Origin: Rhodoferax ferrireducens
GTDB lineage: Bacteria; Pseudomonadota; Gammaproteobacteria; Burkholderiales; Burkholderiaceae_C
NCBI GenBank assembly: GCA_002083775.1
Contig: MTEI01000005.1
Coordinates: forward strand, 62,001-126,000
Reading direction: 5' to 3'
Length of the DNA: 64,000 nt
Within the stretch, counting starts at the first letter, position 1. The number at the start of each line of letters is the position of its first letter. A program made the translations under genes and the position numbers. The notes beneath the pieces are model-generated. The model was not told the origin of the DNA, did not search any database, and saw nothing but the letters and a program-made list of their open reading frames with translations. Of this stretch, positions 17,061 through 26,347 are shown piece after piece.

Positions 17061-18929
17061 TTGACAAGTTCTCAAACCTCTTTGCGCGCACTCACCCTGG
17101 GTGCGATTGGTGTCGTCTATGGCGACATCGGCACCAGCGTGCTGTATGCCGTCAAAGAGGTGTTTGGTGCGGGCCACGTGCCGTTCACCACCGACAACGT
17201 CATGGGTGTGCTGTCGATTTTTTTCTGGACACTGACGGTCATCATTTCGCTCAAATATGTGACGCTGGTGCTGCGCGCCGACAACAACGGTGAAGGCGGC
17301 CTGGTGGCCATGCTGGCGCTGGCCTCGCAGTCGGTGGTGGACAAACCCCGGCTGCGGCGTGTGTTGCTGTATGTCGGGATCTTCGGCACCTGCCTGTTTT
17401 ATGGCGACGGGGTCATCACCCCGGCCATCTCGGTGCTGTCAGCGGTGGAAGGCCTCGAAGTGGTATCACCCAACTTCAAAAAGGCGGTGATTCCGCTGAC
17501 GCTGCTGGTTCTGTTCGCGTTGTTTTTTGTGCAGAAGCGCGGCACGGCCGACATTGGCAAGTTTTTTGGCCCGATCACGCTCACCTGGTTTGTCGCCATT
17601 GCGGTGCTGGGTGTCTCGCACATCTGGCACAACCCGGAGATCTTGTGGGCTTTGAGCCCACACTATGCGCTGGGCTTCACCTGGAACAACCCGGGCATCA
17701 CCTTCCTCATATTGGGCGCGGTGGTGCTGTGTGTCACCGGGGGTGAGGCGCTGTATGCCGACATGGGGCACTTTGGCAAGAAACCGATCCGCCTGGCGTG
17801 GTTCACCATTGTCATGCCCTGCCTGACGCTGAACTACTTTGGCCAGGGGGCGCTGCTGCTGAGCGACCCGACTGCCGTAAAGAACCCGTTTTTCAACATG
17901 GCCCCAGATTGGGCGCTGCTGCCGCTGGTGGGCCTGGCCACGCTGGCCACGGTGATTGCCTCGCAAGCCTTGATCACCGGCGCGTTTTCTGTCACCAAGC
18001 AGGTGATTCAGCTGGGCTATTTGCCGCGCTTTCAGGTGCTGCACACCAGCGTCAAGGAAACCGGGCAGATCTACATGCCGTTTGTGAACTGGGGCCTGTT
18101 TGTGCTGATCGTGCTGGCGGTGGTGCTGTTCAAGTCGTCGAGCAACCTGGCCGCCGCCTATGGGATTGCGGTCACGCTGGACATGTTGATCACCACGGTG
18201 CTGACGTTTTTTGTTATCCGTTATGCCTGGCATTACCCGCTGGCATTGTGTCTGGCCGTCACCGGCTGGTTTTTTGCAGTGGATTTGGCGTTTTTCTCGT
18301 CCAACATGCTCAAGCTGGTCGATGGGGGCTGGTTTCCGCTGCTGATTGCCGGTGGTGTCTACACCGTGATGCTGACCTGGAAAGACGGCAGGCGGCTGCT
18401 CAAGCAAAAGCTCAAACAGGATGCCATCGACCTGACCAGTTTTCTGGAGGCGGTGTTCATCAGCCCGCCCACGCGCGTTCCTGGCACAGCCGTATTCCTG
18501 ACCGCAGAAACTGGCACGGTGCCCAATGCCATGTTGCACAACCTCAAACACAACAAGGTGCTGCATGAAACCAACCTGTTTGTCACCGTGATCAGCCATG
18601 AGGTGCCCTGGATCGGTATGGACAAGCGGGTGACCATCGAGTCACTCGGGCACGACTGCTGGCAGGTGATCGTCAACTACGGCTTCAAGAACGACCCCGA
18701 TCTGCCCAAAGCCCTGCAAAGCCTCAAAGGCCGGGGCTGTGATCTGGACCCGATGACCACCAGCTACTTCCTCAGCCGCGACACCGTCACCCCCTCCCTG
18801 GGCAGTGGCATGGCGCTGTGGCGTGAAAAGCTCTTTGCCCAGATGCACCTCAACGCCAGCGGCGCAGCCGGGTTTTTGAACCTGCCGAGCAACGCGGTGG
18901 TGGAACTGGGCAGCAAGATCGAGATTTGA
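17061..18929 (+). CDS. kup: Kup-family low-affinity potassium transporter
   Basis: A 622-residue potassium-proton symporter of the Kup/HAK family in the inner membrane. It begins [21 protein letters not shown], the family hallmark, followed by about twelve hydrophobic segments to about residue 450 and a soluble C-terminal domain. [20 protein letters not shown] and [14 protein letters not shown] are also family motifs. The start is TTG at 17061; no ATG fits better, and a GC hairpin lies immediately upstream. The position between gshA and gshB suggests a link between potassium homeostasis and glutathione. The stop overlaps a small downstream frame. Confidence 0.93.
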   Translation: MTSSQTSLRALTLGAIGVVYGDIGTSVLYAVKEVFGAGHVPFTTDNVMGVLSIFFWTLTVIISLKYVTLVLRADNNGEGGLVAMLALASQSVVDKPRLRRVLLYVGIFGTCLFYGDGVITPAISVLSAVEGLEVVSPNFKKAVIPLTLLVLFALFFVQKRGTADIGKFFGPITLTWFVAIAVLGVSHIWHNPEILWALSPHYALGFTWNNPGITFLILGAVVLCVTGGEALYADMGHFGKKPIRLAWFTIVMPCLTLNYFGQGALLLSDPTAVKNPFFNMAPDWALLPLVGLATLATVIASQALITGAFSVTKQVIQLGYLPRFQVLHTSVKETGQIYMPFVNWGLFVLIVLAVVLFKSSSNLAAAYGIAVTLDMLITTVLTFFVIRYAWHYPLALCLAVTGWFFAVDLAFFSSNMLKLVDGGWFPLLIAGGVYTVMLTWKDGRRLLKQKLKQDAIDLTSFLEAVFISPPTRVPGTAVFLTAETGTVPNAMLHNLKHNKVLHETNLFVTVISHEVPWIGMDKRVTIESLGHDCWQVIVNYGFKNDPDLPKALQSLKGRGCDLDPMTTSYFLSRDTVTPSLGSGMALWREKLFAQMHLNASGAAGFLNLPSNAVVELGSKIEI

Positions 18930-19135
18930 GGCTTGCCGGGTTGGCGACGGGGCGGGTGGCCTTGACCAGTTGGGTGGCCATCGTCTTCCAGACGGTGCTG
19001 ATCACTTTGTTGGCCACCCTGTGCGGCGTGGCGATTGCCGGGGTGGGGTCGGCTTTTTGGGGGGTGATTGCGGGTGCGTTGGCGCTTTTGGTTCAAAGGG
19101 CGGGAAAATCACACTGTGACCTGCCCCCGCGCTGA
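18926..19135 (+). CDS. Possible small membrane protein between kup and gshB
   Basis: A 69-residue frame starting at a TTG that overlaps the kup stop by 4 bp (TTGA). It encodes two hydrophobic stretches (about residues 16-40 and 42-57) and a short polar tail. The sequence faintly resembles the helical hairpin of AtpI-type proteins, but I would not assign a family. The overlap with kup favours translation by coupling. It could equally be a chance frame or remnant of a lost gene. Confidence 0.3.
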   Translation: MRLAGLATGRVALTSWVAIVFQTVLITLLATLCGVAIAGVGSAFWGVIAGALALLVQRAGKSHCDLPPR

Positions 19136-19206
19136 CTTGCGTGTACACGGCGGTCGTTCTTTTGCCCTTCTGGTCCTTTGAGGCCGCCCTGAAAGTGATG
19201 TTTTCC

Positions 19207-20163
19207 ATGAAGTTGTTGTTTGTTGCCGATCCGCTCGAATCGTTCAAAATTTACAAAGACACCACCTTTGCCATGATGCGCGAGGCGCAAAAACGCGGCC
19301 ACACCTTGAGCGCCTGCCAGCCCAAAGACATCATGTGGCAGCGTGGCGGCCTGGTGACGGCCTTTGTGCGCGACATCACGCTTACCGGGCAGAGCGCTGA
19401 GTGGTTCAGCGCCGAGCAGCAGGCGCCCAACGAGCGCCCGGCGGCATTGAAAGATTTTGATGCCGTGGTGATGCGCAAAGATCCACCGTTTGACAGCGAG
19501 TTTTTTTATGCCACGCACCTGCTGGAGCAGGCCGAGCGCGAAGGTGCCCGCGTTTTCAACAAGCCGCGTGCGTTGCGTGACCATCCAGAGAAACTGGCGA
19601 TTCTGGAGTGGCCGCAGTTCATTGGTCCGACGCTGGTCACGCGTGATGCGCAGGACATCCGCCGCTTCCACGCCGAATACCACGACATCATCCTCAAGCC
19701 GCTGGACGGCATGGGTGGCGCGGGCATCTTCCGCGTGAAAGAAGATGGCCTGAACCTGGGTGCCATCATCGAAACGCTCAATAAAGAGGGTGCCGAGACG
19801 GTGATGGTGCAAAAGTTCCTGCCCGCCATCGCCCAGGGTGATAAGCGAGTGCTGGTGATAGGCGGCCAGCCGGTGCCTTACAGCCTGGCGCGCATCCCGC
19901 AAGGTGGTGAGGTGCGTGGCAACCTGGCGGCAGGCGGAAAAGGTGTGGCGCAGCCGCTCACCGCGCGTGACCGTGAAATTGCCGAGGCTATTGGCCCGGT
20001 GCTGTTCCAGCGCGGGCTGCTGCTGATCGGGCTGGACGTGATTGGCGAACACCTCACCGAGATCAACGTCACCAGCCCGACCTGTTTCCAGGAGATTTTT
20101 GATCAGACCGGGTTCGACGTGGCGACCGTGTTCATACAGGCGCTGGAAGCCGCACAGACCTGA
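19207..20163 (+). CDS. gshB: Glutathione synthetase
   Basis: A 318-residue ATP-grasp ligase that adds glycine to gamma-glutamylcysteine. The N-terminus MKLLFVADPLESFKIYKD is family-typical. MRKDPPFDSEFFYATHLLE, ILKPLDGMGGAGIFRV (ATP-grasp loop) and ITEINVTSPTC-like residues near the end (LTEINVTSPTCFQEI) mark substrate and metal binding. The ATG at 19207 is chosen from this conserved start. The last 61 bp overlap the 3' end of the convergent amidotransferase gene. Confidence 0.95.
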   Translation: MKLLFVADPLESFKIYKDTTFAMMREAQKRGHTLSACQPKDIMWQRGGLVTAFVRDITLTGQSAEWFSAEQQAPNERPAALKDFDAVVMRKDPPFDSEFFYATHLLEQAEREGARVFNKPRALRDHPEKLAILEWPQFIGPTLVTRDAQDIRRFHAEYHDIILKPLDGMGGAGIFRVKEDGLNLGAIIETLNKEGAETVMVQKFLPAIAQGDKRVLVIGGQPVPYSLARIPQGGEVRGNLAAGGKGVAQPLTARDREIAEAIGPVLFQRGLLLIGLDVIGEHLTEINVTSPTCFQEIFDQTGFDVATVFIQALEAAQT

Positions 20164-21041
20164 ACGCAGCGTGGTGCCGGCCCGGCGGGCACCACCGGCA
20201 CGTGCCCCAATGGGTCGGTGATGGGGGCCGGGCGCGGCGGTGCGGCACACTGGCAACTGCAGTGGGCCAAAGTGCCGTCCACAAACACATTGAGTTCACC
20301 CGGCGCAAAGGGTGTCCAGTCTTCGTCGGTGGTCAGCGGCTCGGTGACGATGATCGCCAAACGGTCCTCGGGGCTGTTGAACTGGGCCAGATTCACGGTC
20401 ACATCATCGTCTTTCAGGTGCACCTGGTTGAAGGGGTGGGCGCGCAGCACATAACACAGGTGAGTGGTGGCATGGGCCCACAGCGCCTGGCCGTTGCTGA
20501 GCAGGAAGTTGAAGGTGCCGTGTCTGGAGATCTGCGGAACCAGTTCCTGCAGCGTGCGGGTAAGTTCGTCCACGGCGGGCAAGTCGGCGTGCGATTTCGC
20601 CAATTCCTGCATCAGCCAGCAAAACGCCAGCTCACTGTCGGTGTTGCCGACCGGTTTGAAATGGCCATGCAAGTGCGGCGCGAAATTTTTCAGATCACCA
20701 TTGTGGGCAAACACCCAATAGCGGCCCCACAACTCTCGCACAAAGGGGTGCGTATTCTCCAGCGTGACTTGCCCGATGGTGGCCTTGCGGACATGCGCCA
20801 CCACGTTGTGGCTCTTGATCGGGTAATTTTTGAGCATTTGCGCGATCGGCGATGTGGCGGCGCTGCGTTTGTCGACAAAATGGCGAACCCCTTTGCCGGG
20901 GGTGCTGTCGTCGCTCTCAAAAAAGGCAATGCCCCAGCCGTCACCGTGGTGTCCGGTGCCGCCGCCGCGCTGCGCAAAGCCGGTGAAACTCAGCGTCAGG
21001 CTGGCCGGCAGGTGGCTGTTCATTCCGAGTAATTGACACAT
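20103..21041 (-). CDS. Class II glutamine amidotransferase (YafJ-like)
   Basis: A 312-residue N-terminal-nucleophile amidotransferase domain protein. After Met removal the catalytic Cys2 leads the sequence MCQLLGMNSHLPA, and HGDGWGIAFFE, VVAHVRKATIG and FAHNGDLKNF are conserved active-site segments. The start at 21041 is set by that cysteine. The reaction is unknown; relatives are stand-alone glutaminase-like proteins. The C-terminal 50 residues (Pro/Ala/Cys-rich) have no family look and read 61 bp into the end of gshB, suggesting loss of an original stop codon. Confidence 0.82.
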   Translation of the reverse strand: MCQLLGMNSHLPASLTLSFTGFAQRGGGTGHHGDGWGIAFFESDDSTPGKGVRHFVDKRSAATSPIAQMLKNYPIKSHNVVAHVRKATIGQVTLENTHPFVRELWGRYWVFAHNGDLKNFAPHLHGHFKPVGNTDSELAFCWLMQELAKSHADLPAVDELTRTLQELVPQISRHGTFNFLLSNGQALWAHATTHLCYVLRAHPFNQVHLKDDDVTVNLAQFNSPEDRLAIIVTEPLTTDEDWTPFAPGELNVFVDGTLAHCSCQCAAPPRPAPITDPLGHVPVVPAGPAPRCVQVCAASSACMNTVATSNPV

Positions 21042-21117
21042 GGTGGGTGCTTGGTTTGCGTGGCACGCTGGCAAAATGTTGCCTCAAGGCGCAAAGCTTA
21101 TCGATTTCCTGCTATGT

Positions 21118-21146
21118 TTTACTCGAAAGGGTAAAGACGGTACAAA
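21118..21146 (+). promoter_or_regulatory. Candidate sigma-70 promoter for the FimV-like gene
   Basis: TTTACT (21118-21123) and TACAAA (21141-21146) are separated by 17 bp, about 100 bp before the start codon, in the spacer between two divergent genes. Confidence 0.35.
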
Positions 21147-21242
21147 ATAAAGGCGTCTTGCGAGTATGCTTTCAGCTATTCATGAAGGCGAAATTGTGTC
21201 AGGCCAGTGGGTCTTCGCTTGCTGCTTACCGGGTCTTTTTCG

Positions 21243-23315
21243 ATGCGTCAATCAACACAACGTGGAAAAGCTGTCTTGAAGAACAGAGTCAGTTATTTTG
21301 TCGCCTTGATGGCAGTGCTCACCGGTGCAGCCTCCACCGGGCACGCGTTCACTCTGGGTGATCTGCGTGGCAGTGCCGTGATTGGTCGCTCGCTGGACGT
21401 GTCAGTGCCTGTCTTGCCGGGTGCGGGTGAAGAAGCGCAGGTCTCTTGCCTGTCGGCCGACGTGCTGTATGCCGACGCGCAGCAGGTACGCCCTTCACTC
21501 ACAGTCACCCAAACAACTGCTGGGCCGGTGCCGGTTGCCATGGTGCGCATCCGGTCGGCTTCGGCGGTGAGTGAGCCGGTGGTGACCGTGGTGCTGCGGT
21601 CAACTTGCGGCAGCCCCATTTCACGCCAATACGTTTTACTGTCGGACTTCCCCGCACCCGATCTGCCCCGGGCTGAAACCCCGCCGGTGGCCGAGCCATT
21701 GCCCCCGGTCTCCGTCGGCCGGTCTGAAGCACCACCACAAGGGGCGGCTTCAGACAACGGGTTAGCACCTGTGGCAGTTGCTGCAGCGGTGCCAGAGCTG
21801 CGTCGTGTTCAGAGCGTGGCCACACCCGCCCGCCCGGTGGCGCCCAAGCCTGCAGCGCCGGTTAAAAAGCGGCCCAAACCCCCGGCAGAACCTGTGAAGG
21901 TGGTGCCACTGCCCCCACAGGCCAAGCCGGTATTGAAGCTTGATCAGTCGCTGGTGTTGCCTGTACAGGGTGAAACACCGGTTCCGATGGCACAGCCTGC
22001 CTCCGCAGCGGCCTCGGCCCCCAGCGAAGAGGTGGTGCAACAGGCCTTGCGCATTGAAGCTTTGCAAAACGATATCAAGGTGCTGAAGGAGATGGCCCTT
22101 AAAAACCAAGCCAATCTGGCTGACTTTCAGGCCAAGCTGCGCCAAGCTGAAGATGAGCGGGTGCCACTGACCTGGTTTTATCTGCTGGCGAGTTTGCTGG
22201 CGGCCTCGCTGGCCACCTTGACCTGGCTGCTGCTCAAGCAACAGGCTGTCAAAAAGAATGACGACGCCTGGTGGCAGCAGGTCAAAGATGAAACCTCCGA
22301 AACGGTTGCCATCTCGCCTCCGTCAACCCTTCAGCCACCGGTGTTGCCGACTGATCTGGACACGCCGCGCGCGCGGGTAGCGCCCGTGATGCCGGTGGCC
22401 ACGGCCACTGCTTTGGCAAAGACACCCGCGGTGTTCGATACACAGCCGATTGCTGATGCTGACCTTGATCTGGATATTGACCTCGACAGTCTGGCACCTG
22501 CCGATGAGCCGCCGTCGGATTCTCGTCCGCTGGCCTTGCTGCCGGTCGATGAGGCTGCCACGGCCCACAACATCAATGTTGAAAATGTGTCCGATATCCG
22601 CCAGCAGGCCGAGTTTTTTGTGTCGCTGGGGCAGACCGACCGGGCCTTGAACGTTCTGCGCAAGCAGATCATGGAAAGCCCGGAGCCCAATCCGCTGGTT
22701 TACCTGGATTTGTTGACGCTCTACCACACCCAGGGCCTGAAATCTGACTTCCGCGAATTGCGTGCGGCGTTCAACCGCTTTTTTAACGGCGTCGTACCCG
22801 ATTTCCCGGCTTTCAGCCAGGAAAGCCAAGACCTGCTGGACTACCCGGAGCCGTTGGCTGTGTTGGTGCGGTTCTGGCCCAACATTGAAGCCATCGCTTT
22901 TCTGGAAGCCTGTATCTTCCGCAACGAAGCCGCGCCGATGCAAATGTCTTTCGATCTGCCCGCTTTCCGTGATTTGCTGATGCTGCACGCTGTGGCCGAA
23001 AAGGTGACCTCGGACTCGCCCTGGAAGATGACTCATTTTGCGGGTTTGAGTGGCCAGAGCACGGCTTCGGCCGAGCTGGCTGGCTTGGCCATGGTGATGG
23101 ACATGCGTGGCAAGGCAGCAGCCAAGGCCGAAGAGGCCGCTGCCGCAGAAGAACAGGCGCAAGAAGACAGCTTCAAACCACTGTCGGTTGCCGGGCCACC
23201 CTCACAAGGTCTTGACCTGGAGTTCCCTGCAGATGACGCCCCCAGCAGCGCGCCAGAGCCGAAGACGACCCCTGCAGACAAGCGCGGCGACTCGCCTTAC
23301 CCAGACTCGTTGTGA
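21243..23315 (+). CDS. fimV: FimV-like polar/pilus assembly protein
   Basis: A 690-residue inner-membrane protein of the FimV/HubP type. It has a signal peptide (about residues 1-31, ending STGHA) and a FimV N-terminal domain (FTLGDLRGSAVIGRSLDVSVPV to about residue 125). A Pro-rich periplasmic linker, a coiled coil (about 270-305) and one membrane helix (about 311-332) follow. The cytoplasmic part has TPR-like repeats (QAEFFVSLGQTDRALNVLRKQI) and an acidic tail. FimV proteins organise the cell pole and type IV pili or twitching. No LysM repeat is obvious. Confidence 0.8.
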   Translation: MRQSTQRGKAVLKNRVSYFVALMAVLTGAASTGHAFTLGDLRGSAVIGRSLDVSVPVLPGAGEEAQVSCLSADVLYADAQQVRPSLTVTQTTAGPVPVAMVRIRSASAVSEPVVTVVLRSTCGSPISRQYVLLSDFPAPDLPRAETPPVAEPLPPVSVGRSEAPPQGAASDNGLAPVAVAAAVPELRRVQSVATPARPVAPKPAAPVKKRPKPPAEPVKVVPLPPQAKPVLKLDQSLVLPVQGETPVPMAQPASAAASAPSEEVVQQALRIEALQNDIKVLKEMALKNQANLADFQAKLRQAEDERVPLTWFYLLASLLAASLATLTWLLLKQQAVKKNDDAWWQQVKDETSETVAISPPSTLQPPVLPTDLDTPRARVAPVMPVATATALAKTPAVFDTQPIADADLDLDIDLDSLAPADEPPSDSRPLALLPVDEAATAHNINVENVSDIRQQAEFFVSLGQTDRALNVLRKQIMESPEPNPLVYLDLLTLYHTQGLKSDFRELRAAFNRFFNGVVPDFPAFSQESQDLLDYPEPLAVLVRFWPNIEAIAFLEACIFRNEAAPMQMSFDLPAFRDLLMLHAVAEKVTSDSPWKMTHFAGLSGQSTASAELAGLAMVMDMRGKAAAKAEEAAAAEEQAQEDSFKPLSVAGPPSQGLDLEFPADDAPSSAPEPKTTPADKRGDSPYPDSL

Positions 23316-23357
23316 CTTTCGCTGTCAGCTGAGGCATCAGGTAACGAAATCAGCTGT

Positions 23358-23582
23358 TCAGCGCTGACGTGGTCCGAATTGTCGCCACAGCCGCACACCA
23401 AGCAGGATTAGCGGTGCCAGATGCAGGCACAAGTCAAAAATGTCTAGCGGGCGCGCCAGGGTGCCTTGACTGAGCATGCGCAGTTTTTCAACCAGATGCG
23501 GCTCTGGGGCGATGGGGGCGATCGCCATCCAAACCGCCAGAGCCACCACAATCCCCAGCGGGGCTTTGTCCAGCCAGTTCAT
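23358..23582 (-). CDS. Small conserved membrane protein
   Basis: A 74-residue protein with two hydrophobic segments, starting MNWLDKAPLGIVVALAVWM and holding the conserved-looking core PEPHLVEKLRMLSQGTLARPLDIFDL. Such proteins are common in proteobacteria and are often mislabelled RND transporter; no function is established from sequence. Its ATG overlaps the stop of the CWC-type gene by 4 bp, so it probably belongs to the glcB transcript. It is convergent with the FimV-like gene. Confidence 0.65.
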   Translation of the reverse strand: MNWLDKAPLGIVVALAVWMAIAPIAPEPHLVEKLRMLSQGTLARPLDIFDLCLHLAPLILLGVRLWRQFGPRQR

Positions 23583-23803
23583 GCCGGGTTGGCTGCCACG
23601 CAGGCCGCACAGACACAAGCGGTGTTGCGCGCTGCCGCAGGAATCTGGTCCAACAACGCTTGGCTGAAACTGACCTCGGTGCACCAGCAGGGTGGTTGCT
23701 GGATGCCGGTGACGCGCTCAGTCTCCATGGCGCAGGCGTTGGGTTGGCCGCAAATCGGGCACAGGCTTGCCGGGAGTGCTTGGGGTGGGGCGCTTGTTGG
23801 CAT
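23579..23803 (-). CDS. Cysteine-rich CWC family protein
   Basis: A 74-residue protein with seven cysteines in pairs: CPICGQPNAC near the start, CWC in the middle (PPCWCTEVSF), and ACVCAAC near the end. This matches the small CWC family, probably zinc or iron-sulfur binding; the role is unknown. The start lies 2 bp after the malate synthase stop, and its own stop overlaps the next gene by 4 bp. The three genes therefore form a tight unit. Confidence 0.72.
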   Translation of the reverse strand: MPTSAPPQALPASLCPICGQPNACAMETERVTGIQQPPCWCTEVSFSQALLDQIPAAARNTACVCAACVAANPA

Positions 23804-23805
23804 GA

Positions 23806-26058
23806 TCAGGCGGCAGCCTTCACCTTTTGCCGCCAGGCGTGCAACAGCGGCTCGGTGTAACCACTGGGTTGGGCCAGGCCTTTGAACACCAGATCACATG
23901 CCGCCTGGTACGCCATCGAGGTGTCAAAGTGACCCGCCATCGGTTTGTAGAGCGGGTCGCCAGCGTTTTGCGCGTCCACCACGGCGGCCATGCGCTCAAA
24001 GGTCTCCTTCACCTGCGCCTCGGTCACCACGCCGTGGTGCAGCCAATTGGCCATGTGCTGGCTGGAAATGCGCAGCGTGGCGCGGTCTTCCATCAGGCCG
24101 ATGTTGTGGATGTCGGGCACCTTGGAGCAGCCCACACCCTGATCGACCCAGCGCACCACGTAGCCCAGGATGCCCTGGGCGTTGTTGTCGAGTTCCTGCT
24201 GTTTCTCGGCCGCGCTCCAGTTGGGTGTGGTGGTCACGGGCACATGCAGCAGGCCGTTGAGCAGTGCGTCGTGTTCGTGCTGAGGGTCGCGCTTGGCATG
24301 CGTTTTTTCTATTTCTTTTTGCACGTCGCTGACCAGCACTTGGTGGTAGTGCAGGGCGTGCAGCGTGGCACCGGTTGGGCTGGGTACCCAGGCGGTGTTG
24401 GCGCCAGCTTTCGGGTGGGCAATTTTCTGCTCCAGCATGGCTTTCATCAGGTCGGGCATGGCCCACATGCCTTTGCCGATCTGTGCCTTGCCGCGCAGGC
24501 CGCACTGCAGGCCGACCAGCACGTTGTTGCGCTCATAAGCGTGGATCCAGGTGCTGGCTTTCATGTCGCCCTTGCGGATCATGGGGCCGGCTTGCATGCC
24601 ACTGTGCATCTCATCCCCGGTGCGGTCCAGGAAACCGGTGTTGATGAACGCCACGCGGCTACTCGCTGCCGCAATACAGGCTTTCAGGTTGACACTGGTG
24701 CGGCGCTCTTCGTCCATGATGCCAAGCTTGACGGTGCTTTCAGGCAGCCCCAGCATGTGCTCGACGCGGCCAAACAGTTCGCTGGCAAAAGCCACTTCAA
24801 ACGGGCCGTGCATCTTGGGTTTGACAATGTAGACCGAGCCCTTGCGTGAGTTGCGGATAGCGTCCTTTTTGGTCTTGGCCAGGTCGTGCATGGCAATGGT
24901 GGTGGTGACCACCGCGTCCAGAATGCCTTCCGGGATTTCACGCACCATGCCAGCTTGGTCGGTGTACAGGATGGCCGGGTTGGTCATCAGGTGGCCGACG
25001 TTGCGCACGAACATCAGGCTGCGGCCATGTAAACGTACCGGCTTCTTGCCATCGGCAGCGGTGTAGAGACGGTCAGGGTTCAGGCCGCGCGTGAAAGTTT
25101 TGTCTCCCTTGGCGACTTCTTCGGTCAGCGTGCCCTTCAGGATGCCCAGCCAGTTGCTGTAGGCCAACACCTTGTCGTCGGCATCCACGGCGGCCACGGA
25201 GTCTTCCAGGTCCAAAATGGTGGACAGGGCGGCTTCCACCACCAGGTCTGACACGCCAGCCGGGTCGCTGGCCCCGATGGTGGTGCTGCGGTTGATGATC
25301 AGGTCCAAATGCAGGCCGTTGTGCACAAGCAGCACGCTAGAAGGCGCTTTGGCCACACCCTGGTAACCCACGAACTGGTCGTTGTCGGCCAAATTGGTGT
25401 TGCTACCGTCTGCCAGCTTCACCGCCAGCTTGCCACCTTTGACGCTGTAGGCCACCGAATCAACGTGCGAGCCTTTCTTCAGGGGTGCGCAGCGGTCCAG
25501 CACATGGCGCGCGTAGTCGATGACTTTGGCACCACGTTTGGGGTTGTAGCCGCCTTTTTTTATAACTTTTTCGCAGCCTTTGGCCTCGTCGATCACGTCG
25601 GTGCCGTACAGCGCGTCATACAGGCTGCCCCAGCGGGCGTTAGCCGCGTTCAGGGCGTAGCGGGCGTTCAGGATCGGCACCACCAGCTGTGGCCCTGCTT
25701 GTTTGGCCAGTTCGGCGTCGACGTTGCTGGTGGTGATGCGCACTTTTTGGGGCACCGGCACCAAGTAGCCTATTTTTTCCAGAAAGGCGCGGTAATGCAC
25801 GATGTCGGTGGGGCGGTCGAGGTCACCGGCAGTGATGGGACCGGGGTTGGCTTTGTGCCAGGCATCCAGCTCGGTCTGCAACCGGTCGCGTTCGGCCAGC
25901 AGGGCGATATTTTTGGGAGCCAGATCGGCCACGATGGCATCGAGTCCCTTCCAGAATTTGACCGACGTCACGCCCGTGCCGGGCAGCACTTGGGTGTCGA
26001 TGAATTGGCACAGGTTGCTGGCCACTTGCAGGCGATGTTTGGTGATGCGTTCGGTCAT
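23806..26058 (-). CDS. glcB: Malate synthase G
   Basis: A 750-residue monomeric malate synthase that condenses glyoxylate with acetyl-CoA to malate in glyoxylate or glycolate use. The active-site regions are the [16 protein letters not shown] acidic cluster, [32 protein letters not shown] and [14 protein letters not shown]. The start is placed at 26058 ([20 protein letters not shown]), as upstream residues lack family similarity. Isocitrate lyase is not in the window. It diverges from a CoA-transferase gene over about 290 bp, and two small genes follow directly. Confidence 0.94.
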   Translation of the reverse strand: MTERITKHRLQVASNLCQFIDTQVLPGTGVTSVKFWKGLDAIVADLAPKNIALLAERDRLQTELDAWHKANPGPITAGDLDRPTDIVHYRAFLEKIGYLVPVPQKVRITTSNVDAELAKQAGPQLVVPILNARYALNAANARWGSLYDALYGTDVIDEAKGCEKVIKKGGYNPKRGAKVIDYARHVLDRCAPLKKGSHVDSVAYSVKGGKLAVKLADGSNTNLADNDQFVGYQGVAKAPSSVLLVHNGLHLDLIINRSTTIGASDPAGVSDLVVEAALSTILDLEDSVAAVDADDKVLAYSNWLGILKGTLTEEVAKGDKTFTRGLNPDRLYTAADGKKPVRLHGRSLMFVRNVGHLMTNPAILYTDQAGMVREIPEGILDAVVTTTIAMHDLAKTKKDAIRNSRKGSVYIVKPKMHGPFEVAFASELFGRVEHMLGLPESTVKLGIMDEERRTSVNLKACIAAASSRVAFINTGFLDRTGDEMHSGMQAGPMIRKGDMKASTWIHAYERNNVLVGLQCGLRGKAQIGKGMWAMPDLMKAMLEQKIAHPKAGANTAWVPSPTGATLHALHYHQVLVSDVQKEIEKTHAKRDPQHEHDALLNGLLHVPVTTTPNWSAAEKQQELDNNAQGILGYVVRWVDQGVGCSKVPDIHNIGLMEDRATLRISSQHMANWLHHGVVTEAQVKETFERMAAVVDAQNAGDPLYKPMAGHFDTSMAYQAACDLVFKGLAQPSGYTEPLLHAWRQKVKAAA

Positions 26059-26347
26059 GATGGTCTGGTTGGAGTTGAAAAATCTTGGCGCTGGGTAGTG
26101 GGCTGGTTCGTCCCGACGGCGGGCTATCAAGGGCTTGGCTCTGGCCCATGCCAGACTCCCCTCGCTGGTATGGGCACGGCGGCCCGTACCTAAACTTTCT
26201 ATTTTACGGAGCATTGTGTGCCTGATTGGGCGCATACGTCGTCGCGCAGCTATGACAAAAAGACTGGTAATCCCCCCGATAGCTGTGCAACTGAGAAATA
26301 ATTGCAGCTGGGTTACACATTTTTCATGACATCAAGCCGCTTTTTCT

